Shown in pieces: positions 18,827 to 27,306 of a DNA stretch of 64,000 bases (within the stretch, counting starts at the first letter, position 1; each line of letters begins with the position of its first letter). The notes beneath the pieces are model-generated. The model worked only from the letters and a program-made list of their open reading frames with translations, had not been told where the DNA came from and did no database searches. The stretch is taken from contig NZ_CP083590.1 in NCBI RefSeq assembly GCF_020099395.1, forward strand, positions 2,108,001-2,172,000. Reading direction: 5' to 3'. Source of the DNA: Streptomyces mobaraensis. Lineage in GTDB: Bacteria; Actinomycetota; Actinomycetes; Streptomycetales; Streptomycetaceae. The position numbers and the translations under genes were made by a program.

Positions 18827-20329
18827 ATGGCCCCCACCATGGACAACGCTGCCGAAGGCGCCAACGTGTCCAGCACCGACGGCGTCGCGAGCGCCATCGA
18901 GACGCGCGGCATCGAGCCTGTCCCCGACCACGAGCGGCACGGCCGGGTCCGGGAGCTCTTCCCGACCTGGGTCGCCGCCAACATCAGCGTCCTGCTGCTC
19001 ACCATGGGCGCGGCGCTGATCGTCTTCAACTCCCTGAACTTTTGGCAGGTCCTGATCGTCGCCGCCTGCGCGGCGCTGGTCTCCTTCGGTCTCGTGGGTG
19101 TCCTGTCGGTCTCCGGCAAGTGGGGCGGCGCGCCGGGCGCGATGCTCTCCCGCGCGACGTTCGGTGTGCGGGGCAACCTCTTCCCGGGCGCGATCCTCTG
19201 GGTGGCCCGCTTCGGCTGGGAGACGATCAACGCGGTCACCGGCGCGTACGCCGTGCTGACCGTCCTCGACCTGGTCTTCGGCGTGAAGAGCAACACCGCG
19301 CTGATCGTGATCACGCTGCTCGCGTTCGTGGCGAGCACGTTCCTGGTGAGCGGCATGGGGCGCAAGGCGCTCAACGTCTGCAACACCTGGTCCACGTACC
19401 TGTTCGGCATCTTCAGCGTGCTGGTCCTCGGCTACCTGATCGCCAACATCGACTGGGACGAGGTCTTCTCCAAGCCCGCGGGCACGACGGCCATGGTGGT
19501 CGCCGGTGTCGGTACCATCGCCGCCGGCGGCATCAGCTGGGTGCCCACCGGCCCGGACTTCGCGCGCTACCTGCCGCACTCGGCCTCGGGCAAGAAGATC
19601 GTCGGGACGACGATCTCCGGTGCGGGTCTCGTCATGGTGCCGATGGTGCTCATGGGTGCCGTGATGGCCGTGTCCACCCCGGACCTGGCGAACGCCGCCG
19701 ACCCGGTCTCCTTCCTCGGCGACATCCTCCCGACCTGGCTGGCGGTCCCGTACCTGATCACCGCCATCGTCGGCATGCTGCTGATCAACAGCCTCTCCAT
19801 GTACTCGGCCGGCTTCACCGCCCAGACCATGGGCGTCAAGCTGCCGCGGGCGATGGCCGTGAGCATCAACGCGGTGATCTCGCTGGTCGGCGGTCTGATG
19901 CTGATGCTGGTGGCGAAGAGCTTCCTGAGCTCCTTCATCACCTTCCTGATCCTGCTCGCGGTCTCCTTCTCCGCCTGGATCGGCGTCTACGCGGTCGACA
20001 TGTTCCGCCGCCGCACGCGCGCCGTGCGCTACGACCCCGAGGCCCTCATGGACACCGGCCGCACCAGCCGTTACTGGTACGTCGGCGGCTTCTGCTGGCA
20101 GGCCATGACGTCCTGGGCCGTGGCCCTGCTGGCGGGCCTCTGCTTCACCGACTGCGCCTGGTTCACCGGCCCGCTGGCCACGACCTTCGTCGGCAAGTAC
20201 GGCCTGGGCTGGGCCGCGACCATCGTGATCTCCGCGATCATCATGGCCGTCCTCCCCACCCCGCGCGAGACGGGCGCCGCCCCGGTCCCGTCCCAGCGCG
20301 AGGCGGAGCGGCCGAAGGCCACCGTCTGA
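18827..20329 (+). CDS. NCS1-family nucleobase permease
   Basis: Integral membrane transporter, 500 aa, of the purine-cytosine permease family (cation symport of cytosine, purines, allantoin or hydantoins). About 12 membrane spans are visible. Conserved pieces include GRVRELFPTWVAANIS, GKWGGAPGAMLSRATFG and WVPTGPDFARYLP. ATG 18827 has GGAG 8 nt upstream; an in-frame ATG at 18839 is the alternative. The substrate cannot be set from sequence; the typical Streptomyces annotation is cytosine permease. It is the last core gene before the accessory island. Confidence 0.88.
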   Translation: MAPTMDNAAEGANVSSTDGVASAIETRGIEPVPDHERHGRVRELFPTWVAANISVLLLTMGAALIVFNSLNFWQVLIVAACAALVSFGLVGVLSVSGKWGGAPGAMLSRATFGVRGNLFPGAILWVARFGWETINAVTGAYAVLTVLDLVFGVKSNTALIVITLLAFVASTFLVSGMGRKALNVCNTWSTYLFGIFSVLVLGYLIANIDWDEVFSKPAGTTAMVVAGVGTIAAGGISWVPTGPDFARYLPHSASGKKIVGTTISGAGLVMVPMVLMGAVMAVSTPDLANAADPVSFLGDILPTWLAVPYLITAIVGMLLINSLSMYSAGFTAQTMGVKLPRAMAVSINAVISLVGGLMLMLVAKSFLSSFITFLILLAVSFSAWIGVYAVDMFRRRTRAVRYDPEALMDTGRTSRYWYVGGFCWQAMTSWAVALLAGLCFTDCAWFTGPLATTFVGKYGLGWAATIVISAIIMAVLPTPRETGAAPVPSQREAERPKATV

Positions 20330-20350
20330 CGGCTCCGCCGTCCACGTCCA

Positions 20351-20387
20351 CGACGCCCCCGCACCGGCCGCCGGTGCGGGGGCGTCG
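20351..20387. terminator. 17-bp bidirectional hairpin
   Basis: Perfect 17-bp arms (20351-20367 / 20371-20387) with a 3-nt loop lie between the convergent ends of the permease (20329) and the 162-aa gene (20404). This marks the left border of the accessory region. Confidence 0.85.
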
Positions 20388-20403
20388 CACGTGAAGCAGC
20401 CCG

Positions 20404-20892
20404 TCAGCGCGGCGACGCGCCCCCGAGCAGCTCCCGCAGCCGGTCGGGAGCGCACAACGTGCCCTCCCCATCCGGCGCGGGCAACAGCCAGAAGGCGCCC
20501 GGCGGGCGGCGGCGCGTGGGGACCGGGACGGCCAGGTAAGGGGTGTGGCGAGTCGCCCCGAGGCAGTGCGTGTGCGCCACGTCCCATCCGGTGGCGGCGT
20601 CCGGCGGCACGAGCGCGGTGTACCGGTCCCGCAGCCGGGAGACGATCACCGCCGCGGTGATCCCGCCCTCCCGGAACCACGCCTCCACCGCCCCGCGCTC
20701 CCGGCTCGCGGCCCGCCTCTCGACGAGCGCGGCGGAAACGTGGACAGCGTCGAAGTGGATCCCGGCCCGCAACGTGGCCGGCAACCCCTTGGCCCACGCC
20801 TCCCGGGCCACCCCGGGGTGCACCTCCCGCGACACGAGCCAGGCGGCGGGGCCGGTGGCGAGCCAGGGGTGGAGGCGGAGGAGAGAGGTCAT
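20404..20892 (-). CDS. hypothetical protein, 162 aa
   Basis: Not recognised as a named family. The start is ATG 20892, overlapping the stop of the preceding 113-aa gene as ATGA. There is no signal peptide or membrane helix. Its order of motifs (FDAVHVSAALV, RYTALVPPDAA, CLGATRHTPYLAVP, PGAFWLLPA, APDRLRELL) loosely parallels the prim-pol-like protein at 16497 (SFDALEVSEAAG, ALFFVAPG, GLGVGDHVTAPP). That suggests a shrunken prim-pol-like fold without a catalytic site; this is my pattern reading only. It belongs to a presumed unit with the 113-aa protein and the Xre regulator. Confidence 0.7.
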   Translation of the reverse strand: MTSLLRLHPWLATGPAAWLVSREVHPGVAREAWAKGLPATLRAGIHFDAVHVSAALVERRAASRERGAVEAWFREGGITAAVIVSRLRDRYTALVPPDAATGWDVAHTHCLGATRHTPYLAVPVPTRRRPPGAFWLLPAPDGEGTLCAPDRLRELLGGASPR

Positions 20893-21230
20893 GGGCGTGG
20901 CTTTCCGTTGGGGGCCGAGATGGCATCGGTCGACCGCGGCGGGCTCCCGGCCCGGCCCGCCGCTCGCTGATGGCAAGGGCAGTCGCAGAGCGAGCGCTCG
21001 GTACGGTCACGGTCGGAGTCGCCGGAGATCCAGCGGATCACCGTGGCTCCGGGGCACCGCGCATGCTGTCCGAAGTGACACAGGTCGGATGTCCGAGGCT
21101 GTGCCACGTCCGGGACGGGCCCTTGGTCGCGGTGGTCGGGCCGGGCTCGCAGGTTGCCCGTTGCCGGGCGCCCTGAGGCGCTCTGCTCGGCAGGCAGGTC
21201 GGTTGCCCGATCCGTCGTGGTGCTGTCCAT
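20889..21230 (-). CDS. Cys/His-rich small protein, 113 aa
   Basis: Unrecognised. ATG 21230 gives MDSTTTDRATDLPAEQ, a polar, probably disordered first half. The second half has two metal-ligand clusters, LCHFGQHARCPG (about residues 49-60) and LCDCPCH (about 82-88), separated by a WIS segment. That is consistent with a compact zinc-binding fold. The open frame runs to 21755, but that part is antisense to the regulator. Its stop overlaps the start of the 162-aa gene (ATGA). A hairpin separates it from the Xre gene upstream. Confidence 0.7.
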   Translation of the reverse strand: MDSTTTDRATDLPAEQSASGRPATGNLRARPDHRDQGPVPDVAQPRTSDLCHFGQHARCPGATVIRWISGDSDRDRTERSLCDCPCHQRAAGRAGSPPRSTDAISAPNGKPRP

Positions 21231-21295
21231 ATGACTCCCTGAGCCGCTGACGGACGTGGTGTGGCGCCGACCGTACGGCTCTGGGAAAAGCGGAA

Positions 21296-21314
21296 GGGGC
21301 AGGATTCCTGCCCC
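21296..21314 (-). terminator. small hairpin after the Xre regulator gene
   Basis: GGGGCAG / CTGCCCC arms (21296-21302 / 21308-21314) enclose 5 nt, 27 nt beyond the regulator stop. It may terminate or attenuate read-through into the 113-aa gene. Confidence 0.5.
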
Positions 21315-21340
21315 TCGCTCATGAGTTCCAGCAGGCGCAG

Positions 21341-22585
21341 TCAGGCCGCCAGAACCCCGAGTTTCACGGCGAGTTCGCCGGCACGCCGCCGTCGCTCCGG
21401 GCTCCGGGACTCCGTTTCCTCCAGCACGATCCGCCGCGCGTAGCCGTTGTAGGCGATCGTCTCCGGTGCCGTCGCGTGGGCCTCGGCCAGGATCGCCAGG
21501 GCGGCGTCCGGCCGGCCGGCGAGGTGGTGGGCACGGGCTTCCTCGATGCGGTGCCGCGCCCTGCGGGGGCGGGACGGAATCAGGTTCCCGTTCGCCTGGG
21601 CGGACTGCCTGACGGACTCGGGGCCCGCACGCAACTCGACGGCGACGGTGACGGCGTGGGCCGACATCACGGCCGTGGAGAACGAGGTGACGGGGTGGTA
21701 GTAACCAGAGGGCAGCCCTTCCGCGACCCGACGAGCCCTGTCCCACCAGCCCCACGCGGTCCCCGCCTCACCACGCCGTGCCGCCGTGTACCCCGCCTCG
21801 AAGCGCAGAGCCCCGGTGACGGCACGCACCTCGGTGCTCGCCTCGGGGAGCAGCGGCTCCAGGAACCGCAGCGTCTCCGCGTTGACGGTCTCCGCCGCGT
21901 CGAAGTGCCCGGCGTCGCGGTGGGCCTGGACGGTCAGCCAGGCGGCCACGCCGATGGCGTGCGGATCCTCGGACTCCTGGGCGGCGACCATGCCGCGTTC
22001 GGCCACCCGCCAGAGGAGGGCCGGGTCGGGCTGGTAGGCCACGAAAAACTGGGCCAGGGAGTACACCTCGGACAGGATCGCCTGCATCGCCCGCCGCTCG
22101 GCCGACGACTCGGCGGCCCGCGCGCCGCACTGCGCGTCGCGGATCAGGCCGGGCAGCAGCGCGCCCACGGCCGCACGATGGTTGGCGGCGGAATGGCGCG
22201 CCACCCAGGCACGGTCGAGCCGCAACCGCAGGTGCGCGGCCGGCACCGGCTCGCGCTCGCACCGGACCGGAAACGCGTCCACCGCCTCCCGTACCGCAGG
22301 CAGGAGCCGGTGCCCCGGGCCCGTGAACAGCTCGGCCGACATGCCCGGGTCACCGGTCAGTTCGACCAGGTCGCGCACGCGCAAGACCTCGGCGATGCGC
22401 AGGATCATCGACAGGGACGGCGTGTTGAGGACGCCGTTCTCCACCTGCTTCACCCACGACGGCGACCGCCCGAGCAGCCCGGCGAGCACCGGACGGCTCA
22501 GACCACGCCGCGTGCGCAGGATCTGCATCCGCTGACCGAAGACCAACGGGTGGGCGTACGGATCCGGGACGGCGGCGTCCGGCAT
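21341..22585 (-). CDS. Xre-family regulator with TPR-like C-terminal region
   Basis: Cytoplasmic regulator, 414 aa. HTH_3/Cro-CI domain at about residues 15-70: FGQRMQILRTRRGLSRPVLAGLLGRSPSWVKQVENG. The long helical C-terminal part (EARAHHLAGRPDAALAIL and similar) resembles the TPR-like sensor domains common in streptomycete Xre proteins. ATG 22585 is set by AAGGAGG 8 nt upstream. A degraded near-identical copy lies 2 kb away. The adjacent small genes downstream are plausible targets; ligand unknown. Confidence 0.88.
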   Translation of the reverse strand: MPDAAVPDPYAHPLVFGQRMQILRTRRGLSRPVLAGLLGRSPSWVKQVENGVLNTPSLSMILRIAEVLRVRDLVELTGDPGMSAELFTGPGHRLLPAVREAVDAFPVRCEREPVPAAHLRLRLDRAWVARHSAANHRAAVGALLPGLIRDAQCGARAAESSAERRAMQAILSEVYSLAQFFVAYQPDPALLWRVAERGMVAAQESEDPHAIGVAAWLTVQAHRDAGHFDAAETVNAETLRFLEPLLPEASTEVRAVTGALRFEAGYTAARRGEAGTAWGWWDRARRVAEGLPSGYYHPVTSFSTAVMSAHAVTVAVELRAGPESVRQSAQANGNLIPSRPRRARHRIEEARAHHLAGRPDAALAILAEAHATAPETIAYNGYARRIVLEETESRSPERRRRAGELAVKLGVLAA

Positions 22586-22603
22586 GGGGGTGCCCTCCTT
22601 CAC

Positions 22604-22635
22604 GCGGCTCGACACGGCAGCGGCTCGACACGGCA
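22604..22635. repeat. 16-bp perfect tandem repeat before the Xre gene
   Basis: Two adjacent copies of GCGGCTCGACACGGCA lie 19-50 nt before the regulator start. The corresponding place before the pseudogene copy has only one unit. It may be a recent slippage duplication or part of an operator. Confidence 0.7.
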
Positions 22636-22708
22636 AGCGTAGAGCGCGAGCGCGTGGTCACGTCAGCGCTCACCCCTATGCGGGACGGCAGTTGGGTCGG
22701 CGGATCGC

Positions 22709-23371
22709 CTACTCAGGGCTCTGAAGCACATCTTTCGAACGCAGTAGTACAGCGAGCTCCGTCAAGGACTGGACGCGCCAGTCCGCCACGGCCGCTTCCG
22801 CGCTGTCCGCCCAGAGGTGCCCCAACGGCCCTCGCCGCAGGTGCGCCGTGCGGAACCCGGCCGCCGCCGCGGGAACGCAGTCGTTGGCAGGGTGATCACC
22901 CACGTAAACCGTACGCTCCGGCGAGGTCCCGGCCAGCTCGGCGACGCGGACGAAGAAGGTGGGGTCCGGCTTGGCCACCCCCCACTCCCCCGAGGTCGCG
23001 ACGGCGTCGACAGGAAGGTTCATGGCCCGGAGCAGGTCACCGGCCCGGGCGGTCTGGTTGCCGGCCAGAAACACGCGCAGGCCGGTGGAGTGGAGCGCCC
23101 GCAACGCCGGGCGGGCGTCCGGGTATAGATCCGACTCGTCCAGCCGTTCGCCGAATCCCGCCGTTTCCTTGGCGCGAGTCTCAGCGGCGAGGTCGACACC
23201 CGGCCGGAACATCCGAATCGCGTCGGCGTTGTCCCGCCCCTGCGCCACGACGGCGCCGACCAGCGCGGACAAAGTGTGCCGGGGAACCGCGAGCCAGTCC
23301 GCCCAAGAGGCCCAGCCCCGGTCGTCCTTGATGATCGTTTCACCGATGTCGAAAACCACTGCCTCGATCAC
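22709..23371 (-). CDS. HAD-superfamily hydrolase
   Basis: HAD-like phosphatase, 220 aa, between the two Xre copies. Motif I is FDIGETII (D8, with Gly in place of the usual second Asp), motif II is LAGNQT, K in the WGVAKPDP block is motif III, and motif IV is YVGDHPANDC. Loss of the D+2 acid suggests altered or weak phosphatase chemistry, although FDxGxT variants are common in this family. Substrate unknown. Confidence 0.85.
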   Translation of the reverse strand: MIEAVVFDIGETIIKDDRGWASWADWLAVPRHTLSALVGAVVAQGRDNADAIRMFRPGVDLAAETRAKETAGFGERLDESDLYPDARPALRALHSTGLRVFLAGNQTARAGDLLRAMNLPVDAVATSGEWGVAKPDPTFFVRVAELAGTSPERTVYVGDHPANDCVPAAAAGFRTAHLRRGPLGHLWADSAEAAVADWRVQSLTELAVLLRSKDVLQSPE

Positions 23372-23454
23372 GCGAGGCAGCCTACGGGGCGGAGCCGACT
23401 GCGCGGAGGCGGAAGCGCCTGCGGATCAGCGCCGAAATAGCTTCCCTCCGGTAC

Positions 23455-24697
23455 TCAGGCAGCCACCAGGACTATCTTCACTACGAGTTCGCCGACCCAG
23501 CGCCGCCGTTCCGGGCTCCGGGACTCGGTCTCCTCCAGCACGATCCGCCGGGCGTAGCCGTTGTAGGCGACCGTCTCCGGCGCGGCCGCGGGCGCCTTGG
23601 CCAAGGTGACCAGAGCGACGTCCGGCTGTCCGTCGAGGTGGTGGGCGCGGGCCTCCTCGATGCGGTGCCGCGCCCGGCGCGGGCGGGACGGGATCAGGTC
23701 CCCGTCCGCCCTGGCGGACTGCCGGACCGACTCGGGGCCCGCGTGCGACTCCACGGCGACAGTGACGGCGTGGCCGACATCATGGCGGCCGAGAAGGAGG
23801 TGGCCGAGTGGAAGAACCGGGACGGCAGCGCCTCCGCGACCTCGCGGGCCCTGTCCCACCAGCCCCACGCGGTCCCCGCCTCACCACGCCGTGCCGCCGT
23901 GTACCCCGCCTCGAAGCGCAGAGCCCCGGTGACGGCACGCACCTCGGTGCTCGCGTCCGGGAGCAGCGGCTCCAGGAACCGCAGCACCTCCGCGTTGACC
24001 GCTTCCGCCGCGTCGAAGCGTCCGGCGTCGCGGTGGGCCTGGATGGTCAGCCAGGCGGCGACGCCGACGGCGTGGGGGTCCTCGGATTCCTGCGCCGCCA
24101 CCATCCCGCGCGCGGCCACCCGCCAGAGGAGGGCCGGGTCAGGCTGGTAGGCCACGAAGAACTGGGCCAGCGAGTACACCTCGGACAGAATCGCCTGCAT
24201 CGCCCGCCGCTCGGCCGACGACTCGGCCGCTCGCGCGTCGCACTGGGCATCCCGGATGAGGGTGGCGGCAGCCCGCCCACGACCTCGCGGTGGTTGGCGG
24301 CCGAATGGCGGGCCACCCAGGCCCGGTCGAGCCGCTGCCGCAGCATCGCGGCGGACACCGGCTCCCGGTCGCACCGAATCGGGAATGCGTCGACCGCTTC
24401 CCGTACGGCGGGCAGGAGCCGGTGCCCCGGGCCCGTGAACAGCTCGGCCGACATGCCCGGGTCACCGGTCAGTTCGACCAGGTCGCGCACGCGCAGGACC
24501 TCGGCGATGCGCAGGATCATCGACAGGGACGGCGTGTTGAGGACGCCGTTCTCCACCTGCTTCACCCACGACGGCGACCGCCCGAGCAGCCCGGCGAGCA
24601 CCGGACGGCTCATTCCGCGGCGAGTGCGCAGGATCTGCATCCGCTGGCCGAAGACCAGCGGGTGGGCGTACGGGTCCGGGGCGGCCTCGTCCGGTAA
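23455..24697 (-). pseudogene. decayed second copy of the Xre regulator
   Basis: Highly similar in DNA to the intact regulator 2 kb away. Three lesions are visible. The codon matching the ATG start is TTA (24695-24697), although the AAGGAGG site is kept. One nucleotide is missing near 24270, where the frame changes after VARHSAANHRE. One is missing near 23772, shifting out again before HAVTVAVE. The three pieces together rebuild a full-length product ending VLVAA. If transcribed, it could at most give an N-terminal HTH fragment. Confidence 0.9.
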
Positions 24698-24876
24698 TGG
24701 GATGTCCTCCTTCGCGCGGCTCGACGCGGCAAGCGTAGAGCGCGGAGTTGCGCGAGCGGCAGTGAACGACCCGAGCGCGTGGGACCGTTGAGCACGGTGG
24801 GCGGCTCGCTCAGGGCCCCGACAAGGGTCGATCAGCACGGCCGACGGCTACAGGAGGCCGACAGGGAGGAGACCGC

Positions 24877-24990
24877 GTGTACGCACTGCGCGTCGTTCTT
24901 TGGGACATCGACCACGCGCTGATCGACACCCGAGGGGCCGGACGGGAACCGTCGGGCACCGCCTTCGCGCAGGTGACGCGACGCCACCGT
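24877..24990 (+). pseudogene. N-terminal fragment of a HAD-like hydrolase
   Basis: GTG at 24877, well placed after AGGGAGG, encodes VYALRVVLWDIDHALIDTRG. That is motif I (DIDHALID) of a HAD family I know as an Xre neighbour in Streptomyces. Homology stops after about 35 codons (AFAQVT), and the frame continues into unrelated sequence that becomes antisense to the next gene. Probably a deletion remnant. Confidence 0.6.
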
Positions 24991-25080
24991 GCTGATCGAA
25001 GGGAAAGTGCGGGCAAAGGCGGCCGGACCCCCGTTCAGGCACCCCCGTGCGGTACGCGCGGCCCGTCCCCGTCCTGCCGG

Positions 25081-25701
25081 TCAGGCGGCCGGCTGATCCT
25101 GACTGTTCTGCCAGTGGCGCAGAGGCTTGATGAGGCGGTCCCCTGCCTGGTGGTCGATGGCCTCGGCCAGGCCGTGGAGGAGGGAGGCGAGCATGGCCCG
25201 GGTGGTCGGGTCGGTCAGCCGTTCCGAGGGTCGGGCCGTGGGGTCGAGGCGGGTGTGCACCTCGGGGACGGCGACTTGGGGGCCGCCGACGACGTAGACG
25301 TTGAGCAGCGCGAACAGTTCACGCAGCTGACTCTGGGCGCGGATGCCGCCGAAGATGCCGGGTGAGGCGGAGAGGACCATGGCGGCGTGGCCGGGCAGCG
25401 CGCCGGCGCCATAGGGGCGGGACGCCCAGTCCAGCGCGTTCTTCAGCACGCCCGGCAGCGCGCCGTTGTACTCGGGGGTGGCCACGATCAGGCCGTCGGC
25501 CTCGGTGATGGCCTGCCACAGCCGGCGCACGGCGGCGGGCGGGTCGTTCTCCAGGTCCTCGTTGAAGTGCGGCAGGTCACCGAGGTGCCTGAACACCTCG
25601 ATGTGCATGCCGTCGGGGGCGAGAGCCTGCAGGTCCTCCAGGATCCGCGTGTTGAAGGAAGCGGCTCGCAGCGAGCCGGAGATGGCCAGGACACGGCTCA
25701 T
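25081..25701 (-). CDS. NAD(P)H-dependent FMN reductase
   Basis: Flavodoxin-like reductase, 206 aa. The FMN phosphate loop GSLRAASFNTRIL (about 9-21) and the NADPH_dep_FMN_red signature TPEYNGALPGVLKNALDW (about 76-93) are clear. Homologues reduce FMN, quinones, azo dyes or chromate. It follows the homogentisate-dioxygenase-like gene by 112 nt on the same strand and may be co-transcribed with it. Confidence 0.9.
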   Translation of the reverse strand: MSRVLAISGSLRAASFNTRILEDLQALAPDGMHIEVFRHLGDLPHFNEDLENDPPAAVRRLWQAITEADGLIVATPEYNGALPGVLKNALDWASRPYGAGALPGHAAMVLSASPGIFGGIRAQSQLRELFALLNVYVVGGPQVAVPEVHTRLDPTARPSERLTDPTTRAMLASLLHGLAEAIDHQAGDRLIKPLRHWQNSQDQPAA

Positions 25702-25813
25702 GACGGGAATGCTCCTGGATCGGGAGTATCGGGGAGTTATCGGGGAGTTGGGGACGGGCGAGGGGAGCGAGGGGAGCGGGTGGGGCCGCCGAGGCGGGGC
25801 GGGACGGCGTGCG

Positions 25814-26938
25814 TCAGCCGCGGTAGCTTTCGTGGCGGGCGAAGTCGGGGATCTCGTGCGCTTCGAAGGCGTCGGTGTAGCGCAGGGGGCGGATGGTGTC
25901 GATGTTCCAGACGTAGATCGGCAGCCGGTCCCGGTTGGCGGCCAGCCGGGCCCGGCCGGGGCCGTGGTTCATCCCGCCGGGGGTGATGCCGGCCAGCCCT
26001 GTCGGTGACCCGGCGGAACGGCCGTCGCCGGTTCCGAGGGGGACGATGACCTCGTCGTAGTCGACGTTGCGGTGGTAGGGCTGGACCCGCTCGGCGTCGT
26101 CGGCGGTCTGTGTGGGACGCGGGGCCATGGTGACGATCCAGTTCTTGCCCGCCTGGAAGGTGGCGTGGGTCATCGGCGGCACGTCCAGCCGTTCGGAGGT
26201 GACGGGGCGGATGTCGGCCAGACGCAGCCGGAAGGGGGCGAGGGTGCCGGTCCAGCCCTGCACGTCGGCGGGGTCGAACGCGTAGAAGATCGACGACAGC
26301 CGGCCGTCCCGCTTGACGAGCACCTCCCACTCGCCGTCCGCGTTCCGCGCGGAGGGCACGGTGGCCCGGGCGTCGAGCCGGGGGACATCGAGCACGCCGC
26401 GGTCGAAAGGCAGGAAGTGCCCCAACGGGCCGCGTTCGGGCAGGGTGAGGGGTTCGCGCGTCTCCACGACGTAGATCACGTGCGGGCCGCCGGCCGCGTC
26501 GGGGACGACGCGGTGGTTGGTGCCCTTGGGGATCACCAGGTACTCCAGCGGTCCGTAGTTGAGCGTCCCGTAGTCGGTGACGAGGGTGCCGGAGCCGGAC
26601 TGGGTGAGCAGCAGGGTGTCGCCGTCGGCGTTGCGGAGGTAGTACGGCATGGGCGCGGTCCGCCGCGACACCGAGAGGGTGAGGTCGTCGTTGTACAGCA
26701 GGGGCGTCGGCAGCGCGCGGGCGTCGTGCTCGTCGGCGGTCCGTACTTCGGTGAGTTGGATGCCGCGGGGCCGGACCGGGCCCTCCACGCGCAGCCAGTC
26801 GGTGGTGGGGTGGGCGTGGTAGAGCTGGGAGACCTCGCCCTCGAACCCCTGGCGGGCGTGGTGCTCCTCGTAGGTGCCCTCGGGCACCTGCGCGTGGGCC
26901 TGGGGGGATATCCGGCCCTGAGCGTGCTTGGCGTACAT
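25814..26938 (-). CDS. homogentisate 1,2-dioxygenase-like cupin
   Basis: Cupin-type non-haem iron dioxygenase homologue, 374 aa, shorter than classical HmgA (~430-440 aa). Candidate iron ligands: H289 in PYHRN, E296 in DYDEVI, H325 in GGMNHGP, matching the family pattern. ATG 26938 has AAGGAG 6 nt upstream. The N-terminal part keeps SQLYHAHPTTDW, typical of the actinobacterial group. No fumarylacetoacetase or maleylacetoacetate isomerase gene is nearby, so the true substrate may differ. Short tandem repeats occupy its upstream region. Confidence 0.85.
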   Translation of the reverse strand: MYAKHAQGRISPQAHAQVPEGTYEEHHARQGFEGEVSQLYHAHPTTDWLRVEGPVRPRGIQLTEVRTADEHDARALPTPLLYNDDLTLSVSRRTAPMPYYLRNADGDTLLLTQSGSGTLVTDYGTLNYGPLEYLVIPKGTNHRVVPDAAGGPHVIYVVETREPLTLPERGPLGHFLPFDRGVLDVPRLDARATVPSARNADGEWEVLVKRDGRLSSIFYAFDPADVQGWTGTLAPFRLRLADIRPVTSERLDVPPMTHATFQAGKNWIVTMAPRPTQTADDAERVQPYHRNVDYDEVIVPLGTGDGRSAGSPTGLAGITPGGMNHGPGRARLAANRDRLPIYVWNIDTIRPLRYTDAFEAHEIPDFARHESYRG

Positions 26939-26974
26939 GTTCGTCTCCTTCCGCCGGCGCGCCGGCCCGGACGA

Positions 26975-27034
26975 GTGCCATGCCGGGTGCCGTGCCGGGC
27001 ACCGTGCCGGGTGCCATGTCGGGTGCCGTGCCGG
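26975..27034. repeat. five 12-bp tandem repeats (GTGCCGTGCCGG)
   Basis: Five consecutive 12-bp units, with one or two changes each, begin 36 bp upstream of the dioxygenase start. They may be a slippage array or a set of regulator half-sites. Confidence 0.85.
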
Positions 27035-27048
27035 GTGACCGAGCGGGC

Positions 27049-27125
27049 GTATGGCGTGGACGTACGACGCGTACGTACGACGCGGGCGTACGACGCGGGC
27101 GTACGACGCGGGCGTACGACGTGGA
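27049..27125. repeat. 13-bp tandem repeats (GGGCGTACGACGC)
   Basis: About three and a half exact 13-bp units preceded by degenerate CGTACGACGC copies. Each contains the palindrome CGTACG. It is too short and unspaced to be a CRISPR array. Confidence 0.85.
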
Positions 27126-27306
27126 CAGGCTCCGGCCACGCGGTCAGTGGTGTGGTGGGTGGGGGCGGCCTGCCCTCAGCGGTCGCGGTGGGTACCGGTC
27201 GCGTCGTCCGCGAGCCGGTGGGCGGGGCCACACCCTCCGCGGACGCGACGGGCGCCGGGCGTCCCGTCGGCGGTCGCACCGCGAGCGCGCCGGCGCGGCC
27301 CGGTGA

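Larger units (their letters stand above)
26939..27306. other. 368-bp gap with two short tandem arrays
   Basis: No gene is seen between the dioxygenase start and the quinone reductase stop. It contains the 12-bp and 13-bp arrays listed separately, followed by about 180 bp of plain GC-rich sequence. A promoter for the dioxygenase/FMN reductase pair should lie here. Confidence 0.5.

Noticed and set aside
27049..27125. CRISPR-like array
   Set aside because: Units are 13 bp, contiguous, without spacers, and no cas genes are present.
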